The notes: generated from the letters alone by a model not told the origin. DNA of 64,000 nt from Phytophthora sp. 'mugwort' (GCA_033558025.1 JAUCEF010000003.1:1576001-1640000), one strand, 5' to 3'. Shown: positions 1 to 12,051, counted from the stretch's first letter. Translations and numbers: made by a program.

Positions 1-170
1 TATACAGGTGGCTTGCTAACACCGTTTTGTATAGACAGAGATTAGGATATTCCAACATGGCGGACTCATGAGGGGAAGATAGACAGGGGACTTCAGGGGT
101 TATTAGAAAATTCGATATAAACCTGTGAGTGGTCTGCGGCTCACCACCGTTCATTGGAAACCAGAAAACG

Positions 171-2406
171 ATGAGCGGACCAGGCGAAAAGACTTTTGCG
201 CAAGTCTGGCGTGAGCTGAGGGTTGCAGGAAGGAAGGCACGCTTACCTGCTGGTATGTGTCGCCATCATCGCTACGTGAAGTCAGGCGTGAAAGGGCGGC
301 CTGACGCGTCATGCCAAGACAAATATTTATTTGTTGGTACATCGGTCATATGAATTTTCGTATGCCACCTACTCATGATGATGTGCTATTCAGGGGAAGA
401 AGAAGTGATGTCAGTTGGGTGCAAGGTCGGTTTACTCTAGATTTCCATCCTGCCCCCCTCCCTCCCACAACCGCTGTGGCTGCTCCCGACGAGGAGCCCG
501 CTGCCCCTGAGATGGCCACAGTCGAGACGCCTACGATCGAGAAGCCCGATGTTGACATGTCCAGCGCCGTCATGCCGGAGGCGGACACGTCTGACGACGA
601 GATGCCGGAAGCACGATGCCCTCCATCATCACCTGCCATTGCATCAGAGGAAGAAAGAAGGAGTAGCTTGGCGATCGGACCGCTGGGAAAACAGTTGAGT
701 CGGGACTCGATGAATTTGGTTCGATCAATTCTTGATGCCATGCGCGACGTTGGCGCACATGGCGGGAATCTCAGGGAAATGCATTTCTAGCTGATGACGA
801 GAATGAGTCGGTGGGCGATGCGTTGAAAGCTCCCCTGGTTTCGGTGGATTCATACGAGAGTGAAGTGCCGTCGGATAGTGGCAATGAGGATGAGTTCAAT
901 CTATTTGAGCAAGATGACAATGATGCGTGAGATGGGAGCGTCTGAGCGGAATGTGTACGACGAATATCATTCTAATAAATCTGTACAATACAGAATAAAT
1001 GTGGCTGTACTCCGGCAATTCTGTGGTCGTTGATATTATTGTGCTGTATGAAAGCTCTATTGCTGACGATGTCTGTATGATTCTGAATGTAGCCAACCTA
1101 CAACTTGATGTGTCCAGCGGTCTGTACGACAGAGATTACGGTCCTACTCAATTCTGCAGGGGCGTATACCCACTCTCCCCTAGATATGTATTTTACTTTC
1201 TTCCGAAGAAGCTATGGTTCCGAATCGCCGACGAGGCAGATACATATCGCGTGGCATGCATCTCAAGTAACGCGAATAAACAACTTGCCAGGCAGCTTGA
1301 TGCCCAAGCGAAGGACCCACGCAAAACGGTGCAACCGTTAGAGGGGTTGGTGGTGAAGCTGACTAAGACCAAACCGATCAAAACTCACGAAATTCTTCAC
1401 GTCGTGAGACTACTGATAGCTCATTCTCTTTGCAGTCACAGAAACGGTCTGGAAACACTGGCAAACCGATGAAGACGGCGCTATTCCGCGTAAAACATTT
1501 AATCGGTCATGACGCGAGATCGGTTCAATACAATCACGAGGTTTATTTTGAGCACAATGCCGTCAGCGAATCAACGGAAGACAAAGAATGGAAGGTGCAA
1601 CCCTTGCTAAAGGCTCTGGAGAAGACATTTCGTAGAGGTTATCGTCTGTGACCACGCATCAGTTTCGACGAGGGCACGATTCCAAACCCGTGCAAGTTCG
1701 ATCCCATTCGAGGGTATAACAAGCATCAGCCGCACAAGTGCGGCACGAAAGTTGTGCATGGCTTGCTGTGCGGATTCCGGATATTGCTCCAAATAATCCT
1801 CGTCATCCTAGATGTTATGAGTAAGCTTTTCTGTAACCTACATAATATGCTTACTAGTGACTGACATCTTCTGTATGATGTTCTGTATCCTACAGAATGG
1901 AAGTCTGTTTTAGTGCATCGGACGGCTCGAAGGTGGCACAGACGACCACATAACGCTGGAAGCGAAGAACAGAGCTAAAGGTTGGCCCAGAAAGCTGCTA
2001 TCCGCAACGTATCCAATGCGCTTGTTGGTCAGCCAGGCAAGCGACTCATCATTACTGACAATTTCTACACTTCCTGCACTCTATTGCTGAAGTTACTGGA
2101 CCTGGGCTTCTACCATGTCGGAGCGCATCGCAAGATCATCTTGGTTGGCCTGCAAACTTCCAATTCACGCAGAAAAAGCACTAGCGTTATCGAAAAGTAA
2201 GGGCTTCACAACCTGTTTTTACTGCCAGGTCTGCATGGAATATTATGGCGGCTACGTATCGCTCTGCAATTGCGTCCGCCGTCGAAATACCGGCAGCAAG
2301 TCCACGTGCGACCCGATTTGTCATGATACTTGGGTGAACAACACCGCCGTTCCCGCACGTTCGAACATCCGCTTCCGCAAGCGCAAATGTGCGGAAGCTG
2401 AAGAAG

Positions 2407-2470
<64 letters not shown>

Positions 2471-2505
2471 GAGAGTTATTTGGCGCAGGCAGCGTCGGCT
2501 TCTAA
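171..2505 (+). pseudogene. PiggyBac-like transposase remnant A
   Basis: Decayed cut-and-paste transposase of the PiggyBac (DDE_Tnp_1_7) type. Reading begins at an ATG at 171 with the N-terminal block FAQVWRELRVAG, then passes through several frames: a PLSPRYVFYFLPKKLW-like segment near 1180-1222, HEILHVVRLLIAH near 1386-1424, SFDEG at 1661-1675 (carrying the expected first catalytic Asp), a YNKHQPHKCGTK block just after, and ITDNFYTS near 2049-2072 (second Asp region). The C-terminal part runs into a GA microsatellite. At least four frame changes and several stops separate these blocks, so no product is expected. The element's left terminus is not visible and I found no convincing TTAA-flanked right terminus before 2932. 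Confidence 0.7.
2410..2467. repeat. (GA)n microsatellite
   Basis: About 29 uninterrupted GA units, followed by a short G-rich run. It lies in the C-terminal coding remnant of the left PiggyBac transposase, where it would read as an Arg-Glu repeat. Confidence 0.95.
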
Positions 2506-2507
2506 CG

Positions 2508-2931
2508 TAGTAAATAACATCTCACCTCATCGACAGGTGGAAAACACGGCCTGGTGCACCAACGTTTCGGCCAAGTACTTGCCTAGATCTTCTTCTACTT
2601 TCGTCTAGTCTAGAACCGGCCGAAAATTTGATGCTGAACACGCGGCAGCCAGCATTGTTTTGACGAGCTCAGATGAGTGCCAGTCATTTTGGCGCGAAGT
2701 GGAGTAGCAGTCAGATTAAAAGGGCTACTAGTATGTAAAGATTTACGATAAGAGCACATCGTTTTCTACCATCAGCTAGCCAATGAAGTCGCGAGAAGTC
2801 CCATCTGAGACTGGTATCGCAACGTTTTTGACACGAAAGCGCTAAGTTATGTACTGATTCGCAGCGTTTACTTGGATTACCATTGCGAACTTCTTGAAAC
2901 AGCATAACGTTTGCAGGTTTTCAAGTATACT
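2508..2931. other. Spacer without recognisable gene
   Basis: Between the decayed transposase A and the first base of the TTAA target of element B. Only short unconvincing open frames are present. It probably contains the 3' end of element A, but no terminal repeat could be identified. Confidence 0.4.
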
Positions 2932-3269
2932 TTAACCCCTATGTTACAAACGTCGTAACTTACGACGTTGTTTCAGGCGCTAAACAGGAAATGGTTCGGA
3001 AAAACGTTGGCATAGTTTAATCAAGGTTACTTTTGACGGACGAAAATGTAAGCTGGGAGAGCTCAAATACAACCGTGCAAAAACGGTACATGGTTAGGGT
3101 TTCCGGGAATACATTGGTGAGTGGCGGGTGGAGCAGGAATTTCAGGTCATTTAAGTATTTGAGCGCCAACTCCCAAGTGAATCTACGGCAAGGAGCTCAC
3201 GAACGAAGAAAGCAGCGGAGGTCCGCGTCGTCGACATCCGCTACCTCTGGTGGCAACTCCTAGCGGCTA

Positions 3270-5790
3270 GCCGGCAGTCGAAGAAATCAACAGGGCTCGC
3301 GACGGATTGGAAGTACTTCGCGCCGAGCGCTGGTCGTAGTGAGCTTGTCGAAGGGACTAACATGTTCATGGTTATGTAAGGTGCTTCATATATAATGAAA
3401 ACGTAATCTGACTATGTGAATGCAGGAGAAGACGCAGTCGTCACCTTTGCAATCACGTCGGGCTTGATTGCATTGAACGAGGGCGCTGGGTAAGTCGACT
3501 GTGACGTCGGCATGCGACGTGTTGCTGTTGTAGATGCTCGTGCTGCCGCCGATGGTGGCGTGCGACGGGATGGTGTTATGGATGCTCGTGTTGCGGGTGC
3601 TGCCGGCGATGTGCCGGCGATGGTGGCGTGCGACGTGATGGTGCCCGTGCTGTCGTGGATGGTGACGTGTGTGCGACGTGGTGGTGTTGTGGATGATCGT
3701 GCTGTAGGTGCTGCCGGAGATGGTGGCGTGCGACGTGGTGGTAATGCCAGTGTACACGGCGTGGAGGTAATGCCAATGTGCAACGAGAAAAATAAGCAGC
3801 TAGGTACGAATGCAGATGATACTGGCTCGGCTTCACAAATTGCTCGTGGGAGCTATCCGCGCCTACGCAGGAAGCATTATGGAGTCTAGTGAGTGCGAAG
3901 GCGGATATGACCAGGACGAGGAGGACGTGGGGGCTCGCGAGTATACTGACGAAGTAAATCTATTTGGCAGTGCAGTGGAAATGGTGGATGATGCGTTTAT
4001 TGACTCGCCTGCTGGTTCCCTGGCTATTGATGACGTCGACAAGGAAGCACTGCGTCCTACAGCGTGGAGTACACCGTCGTCAATGTCGAGGCAGACCAGG
4101 GTAGCTCTCGCCACCTCTGCGAAGATGTTGCACAGTCAATCCGCGAGCTACAAGACGTTGCAAACTCACCGCTAGCTGTATTTTTCTACTATATCCCAAA
4201 GTCGTTGTAGATTTGGATTATGGAGAAGACCAATCGATACAGGAGGCAGACTATTGATTCTCGGGCCAAGCGAATACGGGCGAGCCAGGTGCGATTGTGT
4301 TGTTCAACGACACCAGTGACACAGCCTCAAATTCGTCGACGTTTGCTCAGAGAGAAATCCTACGATACTTGCGAGATCCTGCACGACATCTGGCTCCTCT
4401 TTTCCTATGTGTTGTGTCCGGCATTTTCGGGGCACAGGGCGATGACGGAGCAATACTTGCTGGTATTTTGGGGAGATTCATGGCTCGGAACCGATGTACT
4501 GTCATTTTTCGCGACTTGCATTTTGCCAACATCGAGGCACCTTGCGTGCGCGACAAGGTGTGGAAACTACGACGCGCCATCGACGTACTACAGGAACAGT
4601 GTCTCTTGGCGTGGACTCTACCGGTAGTGTTTTCTTTTCATAAAGGAGTCTTGCCGTCCACTTTGCAAAGGAACACTACGCGCATGTTCATACCTGATAA
4701 GCCCCTCCGCTACGGAACCAAAATGTTTATGGTGTGTGACTCGAAGACGGCATACTGCCACCGGTAGGTTTTTGGTTTTGATCGAAGTCGTAACTCATGA
4801 CTTCGTTTGTACCACTAGCTCTCTAACGTCGTACGTGCAACTTTGAGGTCTATGTAGATGCAAGGAAGGGGGTGGTGGTGGAGTGGACAACAAGACCGGA
4901 GCCGCTGCAGTCATCCGAAATATGAACATCGTTCTTGGAGAAATCTCTAGCGGCTATCGTTTGGTCGTTATCGATAGATTTTACTACTATACTCGTCAAC
5001 TTCCGCTCCAGCTTCTCTCGATGTCGATGTACGTTGTTGGCACTATCGTGACAAATCGAATCGGGTTCGATACTCAAGTGGTTGAGGAGCGCAAGAGCCG
5101 TCCGCGACCAATTGCGCAAAGCACCTCCTCGCTCACGCGTTATGTTGCTTGTCCCATCATGGTTGCGTGCTACTGGTGGGACCGCAAACCCGTCCATTAT
5201 CTGGCCACTGGTGTATCGATGGCTGAAGATCGTTTTTTTTTTCAGCGCAACGTCAAACAAGTGGGGATAACAACCGTGACGGGTCCAAAGATTGTGACGA
5301 ACTACCAGCGTTGGATGGGTGATGTGGAACGCCGCCTCCAATCCTACTCTATCTTAACATCATTGCTCGTCCTAAAATACTACCAGTCTTTGTTTCTTGG
5401 GTTCGTAGACATCGCGATTGTGAACGCACCCATCACGCACAAGGAAGCTTGTTGGATCAAGGAAGTTGTCCCAATGTCGAGAGGAGAATGGATGGCTGTT
5501 TTTCACAAACAGCTATACCGCTCAAACCCGAGGATTTTAACATCGAGCCTTTGACCACTCCGCTACTGTCGGGGCGCTCTCGTTCCAAGCGCCGTCGAGT
5601 CGACAATCTTTGCACCTACACAATCAGTTTGACAACTGGGTTACTGTATCATGCGTAAAGAAGCGCCGGCAGTGTTCTTGCAAAGTGTTTGATCTCCTTC
5701 TTGGTGAGCGGAGAAGTCGCTCCAGTCGCCAAAACATGCCTTCAGATCTGGCATGAAGATTTTTAGTGGGGTGCATCAATCCCGGAAAGC
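3270..5790 (+). pseudogene. PiggyBac-like transposase of element B (inactivated)
   Basis: DDE-type transposase that would catalyse TTAA-directed excision and insertion. Blocks in order: GLATDWKYFAPSAGRSELVEG (3294 on), DAVVTFAITSGLIALNEG (3432 on), an acidic MESSECEGGYDQDEED segment from 3878, AVFFYYIPKSL followed by a stop near 4208, ILRYLRDPARHLAPLFL near 4360, a conserved RNTTRMFIPDKP block near 4670, then from 4883 the long DNKTGAAAVIRNMN...VVIDRFYYY reading and a C-terminal LQIWHED tail near 5740. Three changes suggest it is dead: the motif that is SFDEG in remnant A reads SFHKG here (4633-4647), the third acidic block reads RWMGDVERR (5309 on) rather than the GVDVHD type kept in element C, and stops or frameshifts break the reading. 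A 50-bp stretch with GTAAGG...GCAG ends (about 3376-3425) may be an intron. Confidence 0.75.
3500..3775 (+). repeat. Degenerate GC-rich minisatellite
   Basis: Irregular repeats built on GGTGGCGTGCGACGTGATGG followed by a TGGATGCTCGTGCTGC-like part, with four to five unequal units of about 50-100 bases. It lies inside the N-terminal half of transposase B and would read as an Ala/Val/Arg-rich insert. Confidence 0.8.
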
Positions 5791-6219
5791 CTCATGTTGT
5801 CTTGCGGTGTTCAAGGAAAGTAAGGGCGCGAAAGAAGGCGCGACGCGAGCTTCATCGTGACGAAGAGGCCTAGGTAGCGGGTAGTGAAGAGATAGAGTGA
5901 ATAACAAAGTGATGCTGATTGTGAAAATACCTTTGATTGCTGATTTACGAGTTGTTCTGTCTGTGAAGTACCCCTTATCCATTTCTCACTATCTGGTTCG
6001 ATTTTGCAACTTTCTCCAGCTATCCATTTTCCTCAATGTCGTAAGTTTGGGGATACTACTCATCATTTCAACAGGTACGTCGTAAGTCGCGCGGCATTGC
6101 CGCAAACCCTTGTAAAGCTTATACACTAAACCATACAAATTCTGTGTGCACGAAGACGTCGTAAGTTACGGCGTTCATTAGGCGTTCAGATGGTCGATTT
6201 CTTGTAACAGAGGGGTTAA

Positions 6220-6730
6220 GTAAAATAAACAATCTATAGTGAATTATACAGAATAAATCTTTGCTCTAGGAGGGTTTAGTTGAGGCTGAAACTTTTAACT
6301 TTCGAGGTTCAACCATAGATACGATAAAGTACCAAACGTGGCATGGTGCCAATTGTGGAACGCTTTTAATCTTGGTTCAGGATACCTTTCGACAAACGTC
6401 TAGTGGATTTGAATTGACCTAAAGGAGTTTGTATGAAACCGTGCCACGAACTGGACCATAGATTTTACCTTAATATTTCTAGCAGCTTTGCCTGTCGCTT
6501 TCGTGTGTACAGAAGTTAACCAGGGTCTCCCACTCTGTTTATCAGCTCCGTTTGTGTATCCTCTTTCCAATAATATTTCTTTTTATACACAAGTTTCATA
6601 TATTGAGATACCTACACTATAGTTTCTGAGCCGATCGAAACCGTGCCAGAATTAGCATTTTACCTTAGGATAAGCTTGCCTGTCACGAGCCATATGGTGA
6701 CCCTTCAGTTTTAATGTCACACAGAGTTTC
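6220..6730. other. Spacer between two PiggyBac elements
   Basis: AT-rich sequence without a credible gene. A diverged duplication is visible: GAAACCGTGCCA followed by ATTTTACCTTA and a GCTTGCCTGTC segment occurs near 6437-6500 and, partly inside the left end of the next element's flank, near 6639-6685. Confidence 0.5.
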
Positions 6731-7093
6731 TTAACCCCGTAGTTCCCGGGTTAGTTACAATGTGTATATTTTGACTCTGTCCCATATAATATTATATAGA
6801 AATTTGTATGGCTTGCTTTCTAGCAACTACTATGTTACCGGGAAAGTACAGGGTTAGTTAGGGATAAAAACTTTACGGATCCAGCATAACATACTCTATG
6901 TTGGTTGGCTTTGGTGTGCCCGCACCACATATGATGGTAAAGCCAACATAAGAACTGTCCTGTTATCGGTTAGTCCTATTTCTGAGATGTTGCACACTAT
7001 CCGCACGATGATTTACCAATAACAAGACATTAAGAAGTAGTATCAATTGGTTGCATGTAGCGCTACAAGGCGTTTCAATTGATTAAACCCTAC

Positions 7094-7585
7094 TGTGATG
7101 GGGGGATCACATGCACCCTGGTCTGAGGTAGCGTAGCTACTAACCGAGACAGACGCCCTGCGTCTCTGTCGTCTTTTGCACGAGGAAGCCTGGCTTTCCT
7201 ATTGTCCGTGGAACGGGATTTCCACGACTTGCGAACTTCTAGGGTAGATTTAAACTGAGCCTTATTAACATACTCCTATGTTCCTACTTACTGTAAACTG
7301 CCTAATTAATGCATCCCTTAAGTCACCGGTTTCTCAATGGATGGCCCTCACGCCATGTCTCCTTTCTAAGTGCGATTCGTATTTAACTGTGTTTCTCGAC
7401 TAAGTGTGATTCGTACCTAACTGTGCCTCTCGACTAAGTGCGATCCGTATTTAGTAGTGTGTCTCTCTCCGAGATACGATCCGTACCTAATGTATGGCCG
7501 TCTCATATTGTGTGGCCACACCAACTGGTCATGGGCTATCCGTCAGGAATGCACCCCATCACACCTGCTCTACACGAAATCTTCA
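7094..7585 (-). repeat. 3' LTR of Gypsy element 1
   Basis: Direct repeat of 14406-14905, nearly identical for the first 440 bases and more diverged after 7532. It begins TGTGATGGGG and ends AATCTTCA on the plus strand. An alternative right end at 7563 (CCCCATCACA) would give 10-base perfect inverted termini, but similarity with the other copy continues past it. Confidence 0.8.
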
Positions 7586-7644
7586 TACGTCAACCTCACT
7601 TTTCGAAAGCCACGCCGACGCCGATGATACTCGTCCAACGGGCA

Positions 7645-8418
7645 TGACCAAGACCACGACATCACCGAGCTCCACGGCACCCAGCACACCCACAACACCC
7701 GCCGACACGTCCGGGTCCGAAGCCGCAGCATCCAACACTGGCACTACGAAAACAAGGAGCCAAACGAACCGCCACGACGAAGGCTGGAAAGGTGAAGGCC
7801 CCGCGGACTAGCGCCAAGCCGAAGACGAAGACCAAGAAGTTCGAGACCCCGGCCCGCAGAGCGGCGTTATCTGCCGCACGCCATCGTAAGCGAGACGAAG
7901 TGTCTGTGCCAGGCCCGGTGGGTCCGCTAAGCGATGAATCGAGTGACGAGGATGACGACGGGTGGTCAATCCTAACCTCGTCCTTCCCGACGAGGACACC
8001 CCTGGCAAATCTAAATCGTCGAAAAGGCGAAGCCCCCTGTGCATGCGAAGAGCTCGGCCGAGCCAACCACGCCGTCCGCCGAAGCGGCCCCGCCGACCAG
8101 CGCTCCGGAGACGCCAATGGCCCCGGTGAAGGGTTTAACAAAGGACCTGATGTGCTTGCTGAGGTGGCTCCGTCCAAGCCTCTCGTAGAGACACCAAACG
8201 CTGACGTCGAGGCGAACGACAAGAGGTGCGCGGATCCCATGCGGGACGTGCTGGTGACCCGAAAATCCCTCTGCCCGAAGGCGTTTCCCACGAGGTGGAT
8301 TACGAGTCGCCGCCGTCATCTCCACAGCTTATTGAGCATCAGCGTGTCATTCATCCGGGATGCCCTGCGAGCCCGGGTAGCTCGAGGAGCCCCTGATCAT
8401 TACCAATACCGGTATTGA
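7645..8418 (+). other. Antisense open reading region in Gypsy element 1
   Basis: On the strand opposite to pol, between the chromodomain and the 3' LTR, two overlapping frames read as a Ser/Thr/Pro/Lys-rich and acidic protein (MTKTTTSPSSTAPSTP near 7645; KRDEVSVPGPVG and SDESSDEDDDGW near 7890-7965) joined by one frame change near 7795. The minus-strand reading of the same stretch is Gly/Arg/Ser-rich low-complexity and looks like the shadow. This may be an extra antisense ORF, as reported for some plant Ty3/Gypsy elements, or a fragment of another element's gag. No domain is recognised. Confidence 0.3.
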
Positions 8419-8862
8419 CGGACCCCGCGCGTCTGCAGCGCGATAACCGTGAACGCCTGAAGATCTCATCACAGCAAACGTGAGCACGATTCGTCGGCCC
8501 CGCGAAGTCGTGAGCAGCTGCTAGTGCATCGCATCTGGTCTCTGGAGGAGAACGCGTCGTATTTGCGGCCAACGAGGTTGAGTTTGTGGGATGGCTCCGT
8601 CACGCTGTCTACCCTGTACCTGAGTTACTGCGGTTGCCTCATCGATTAAATTGGATCGTGCTGTAGCGTCTCCGTTTTCGCATGGCGAAGCTGATAGCCG
8701 ACCAGGTTTGGGATCGACGTTGGGATGTTCGAGACTTGCCCACACTACAAGTTGTCCTCGACGAGGTCGTGGCGAAGGTGCAGAAGTCGAGGCAGTCACA
8801 GCCCGTTGAGCCTAGGAGCGTTCTAGGGCCTGTTAGCGCCGACCGGCTCCGTGGAGCGCTCA

Positions 8863-10891
8863 GTAAGCGTCCGCGATGTCGGCGCAGTCCGCCGCGAGGT
8901 GGCTTTCCGTCTCCCATGTATTATCGGACGAGGGATAGCCGCGCCACTTCACCAGATACTGGTCGGCGTCCTCACACCTCCGGTGTTTCACCAGCTTCTC
9001 CACATGGAAGTGCTGCTCCCCACCATTACCCAGTAGGGGTGGGTGTGCTTGGTCGTCGCGGCTCGAGTTGACGCCACCAACTGGTTCGGGAAACCTTGCG
9101 GAAGCGATGGCGAGTTGCCACAGCTTTTTGGACGTTCATCGAACGGATATGATCGCTTTGCGTGGCCGTCCACAGCTCCTGGAGACGCGATTGGAGCGGG
9201 AGTTGCGACGTAGAAGCGGAGAGGCACCGCCTGTGGGCGAAGCTGAATCGCTTGCAGCAGGACTTGACGCAGTCTGAGATGCGTGGCCGCCATTCGCTCG
9301 AAGCGCATGCCGGGTGGATTCGGGATCTCTATCACCGCGCCCGACGCTTGGCGGCGCCTGTGACTGGGGAGGTATTGATGGGAGTGGTGCAGAGCGCTCT
9401 GCGTCGCTACATGGGGTCTCTGTCAGACCCGGCGGAAGACGCTCAGCCTCATGGTACGGTTTGAGCGCCGACGTAGAACGCTGGATGCATCGCCATGGAC
9501 GATGGCAGATCCAACGCGTAGGCGTTGCCGGGCACACCAATAACCGTGAACGGCCCCACGAATCGTGGGCTGAGTTTGGTGCTCCCCACTATAGACACTG
9601 AGTGTATAGGAAGAATTTTGGAATTTAATAGCACCAAATCCCCAACTTTAAACACTTGTGTTTTGTTGCGCCCATGGCGGTCACTGTTTTCGTTTTGTCT
9701 TGGGCGGCTGCCTTTGCGTCACGTACGCGAGCGCGAATCTCCGCTCCAGTCTCGATGAAGGAAAGAATGTTCCGTTTCACGGTCGAGCGTACGTCGTTGA
9801 GCCCCATTCGGTCGTCGTCGATGGTCCTCCCGTATTCAAATCAGAAGCCGGAGGTAATGATAGCGGCGTGCGCGGATGCCGCAACCCATTAAGGTGAATG
9901 GGGTGAATCCCGTAGACACATGAACCGCGTTATTCAGCTCGATTTCGACTTGCGCCAAGTGCGTGCTCCACTTCGTGGGTTCTGCTATGCAGACACAGCT
10001 CAAAAAGACGTCTCCCATGACACGGTTGACGCGTTCGGTTTGACCATCGGTCTGTGGACGGTCCGTCGCGGACATGTCCAACTTCGTGCCGAGTAGTTGG
10101 AACAGGTGTTGCCAGAAGTGGGACACACACCGAGGGTCTCTGCCACTGACAAATGTCTCTGGGAGTCCGTGATGACAGAAGGCATTGTCAATGAAGAGTT
10201 GTGCCGCCTGCGGCGCTGACACACTCTTCTTCATGGCCACCAGCCGTACCATCTTGCTCAGCCGGAAAGCAAAACCCAGGACGCCAGTATGGCCGCGCCC
10301 AGGGTGTAACTCGAAGCTGACGTCCACGCTCACCGAGCGCCAATAGTCAGCCGGAACCGGCAAGCTCATTAGTGGCACTGTCGAAGCGAGTGAGGATTTC
10401 ACCCGCTGACAGCGTTTCGCACGTCTTGACGTAAGAGCGAACCCACTTGTACATGTGGGGCCACCAGAAGTTCCGTGCCACTGACGTGTTTGTCTTCTCT
10501 CGACCCAAATGGCGGCTGAGCGCCGTGTCGTGAGCCTCAAAGGGGTTTGGTGCCTCAGGGCGTCGTTATTAGGCACGACCAGGCGGGTATTATCTTCTGT
10601 GTCGACGTGATAATAGAGAAGGCCCTGCGAAAGGGAATTGCGGTGCAACCGCGCGCGTTGACGAGCCGTAAGTTGTGCGCTCCCAGAGCCTGCACGCAGC
10701 GCTTCTACGAAACCTCTGAGATCATCGTCTTCTATGCAAGCTTCACGAATCTGCTCATGAAGCGGCGACTCGAGAAGCACAGCGTGTGCTAGCTCGTAGT
10801 ATGGTCTCCTGGAGAGCGCGTCTGCCTGGACATTTTGCTTGCCCAGCTTATTAGCCACCGTGAGGTTAAACTCAGTGAGAATGATAGCCAT
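8863..10891 (-). pseudogene. Integrase and chromodomain region of Gypsy element 1
   Basis: Retroviral-type integrase followed by a chromodomain, which in chromoviruses steers integration to particular chromatin. The start still shows RNase H end sequence (QNVQADALSRRP). The core has VDVSFEL (first Asp kept), FVSGRDPR where the family normally has Asp before RDPR (so the second catalytic Asp is Gly) and TDGQTERVNR (Glu kept). The C-terminal barrel VGDLVLLNSKILP lies at 9449-9655. After a frame change near 9465, the chromodomain reads at 8863-9018 with the hallmarks VEKLVKHR, YLVKWRGYP and NTWE. Frameshifts and the Asp-to-Gly change make it inactive. Confidence 0.8.
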
Positions 10892-12051
10892 CGCGCCATG
10901 CGCTGAGAGAGATGCGGCGACGAGGTCACCGTTCTCAACGAGGCATGGTCTGTGTTCATCACACTGCTGCTCAGCACATGAACCCTGAACTTCACTAACG
11001 CGTATTTTATCGGGAGGCGTTCCTTGTCATGGACAGGATAATTCTTTTCCGCAGCTTTAGCAGCCGGGATTGTAACGAGATCACCCTCTCCCTGCCTTCG
11101 GCATCGACTTGGAGCAGGGCATAGCCGATGGTAAAGTCCGAGGCGTCGCACACAACGCTAAATGGACGACCCTCGTCGGGAAGCGCCAGGATCGGAGCAC
11201 TCTGCAGACTCTGTTTGATGGCTTCGAAGACCATTCCGCTTCATGCTTTAGGAGGTTCGTCAAAGGCCTGGCCAACTCAGCATATTTATCGCTATACTTG
11301 TGTAAGTAGTTGGTGAGGCCAAGCAACTTGCGCATATTCCCGCCGAGGGGTAGACACTGGCCACTGTGAGATTGCTTCAATCTTCTCGGGGTCAGCCCTT
11401 ACGCCGTCCTTCCCAAGGAAGCACCCGAGGAACGGGATTTCTTCCACGCCGAAGATGCCCTTGTTAATGTTTGCATACAGACGGTTCTCCCTCATGCACA
11501 ACAAAACCTCACGGAGGTGTGTGAGGTGCATTTCGTCGTCAGTCTTTCGATCCGCAGCACGGCTGTGAACGAAGATGTCGTTAAAGTAGGTCTACACGAA
11601 GTGCCACAGTGGCCGGAATAGCTGTGTCACCAAGCGATTAAATGTCGCTGGCGCGTTGGGCAGCCCTTGGGGAATTACCAACATTCCCACAACATCACGC
11701 TGGGAGTACTCAACGCTGCCAGATCAATATCCGATTCTCCCATCAATAACTGATAGTACCCGTCGACCATGTCGAGCACAGTGCCGCCCACCGTGTTGTT
11801 CTCCAACACATCCTATCGAGGAATAGGCGTTGACGCCGGGATGGTGGCGGCATTCAGTTTGTTGAAGGCGTGAACCATACGTCACTTCCCGTTGAGTTGC
11901 GCACACAAAACGTCGGGGACGAGTGCGGCGACTTTGACTCGCGCAACATGCCCGCGGCATACTTCGCCGCGAAGAACGCGTCGATTACATCGACTTGTTT
12001 CTTTGGAAGTGGACACTGATCCGTGGTGCAATACTTGGCACCAAGCTCCAA
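10789..12051 (-). pseudogene. Reverse transcriptase and RNase H region of Gypsy element 1
   Basis: Starts with ELGAKYCTTDQCPLPKKQ (12048 down) and AAGMLRESKSPHSSPTFC, the N-terminal part of a Gypsy reverse transcriptase. It continues in other frames through EIPFLGCFLGKDGVRADP (about 11400-11450), the connection LLGLTNYLHKYSDKYAELAR and FEAIKQSLQSAPILALPDEG, and RNase H with SVVCDASDFTIGYALLQVD and KNYPVHDKERLPIKYALVKF. The active-site strand near 11590 is disrupted. The order and identity are clear but several frame changes preclude a functional enzyme. Confidence 0.8.

Larger units (their letters stand above)
2932..6219 (+). mobile_element. PiggyBac-like DNA transposon B with both ends
   Basis: A complete-length PiggyBac-type element. 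TTAA at 2932-2935 is followed by CCCCTATGTTACAA, and the right end reads TTGTAACAGAGGGG before TTAA at 6216-6219, so the 14-base terminal inverted repeats differ at one position and are flanked by the TTAA duplication typical of the superfamily. Just inside the left end is the near-palindrome AACGTCGTAACTTACGACGTT (2949-2970 area), with a related ACGTCGTAAGTTACGGCGT inside the right end near 6150-6175, which could be subterminal transposase-binding repeats. The 3,280-base interior holds one plus-strand transposase reading. Length and ends are seen directly; the binding-site role is inference. Confidence 0.85.

Noticed and set aside
3386..3836. His/Ser/Thr-rich minus-strand frames
   Set aside because: They are antisense translations of the GC-rich minisatellite in PiggyBac element B; low complexity, no start context.
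7662..8291. 209-codon Gly/Arg/Ser-rich minus-strand frame
   Set aside because: Low-complexity shadow of the opposite-strand reading; no Gypsy domain in it, although it lies on the pol strand.
8682..9464. Plus-strand frames with a coiled-coil look
   Set aside because: They overlap the chromodomain and the integrase C-terminal linker, which are the recognisable coding strand here.
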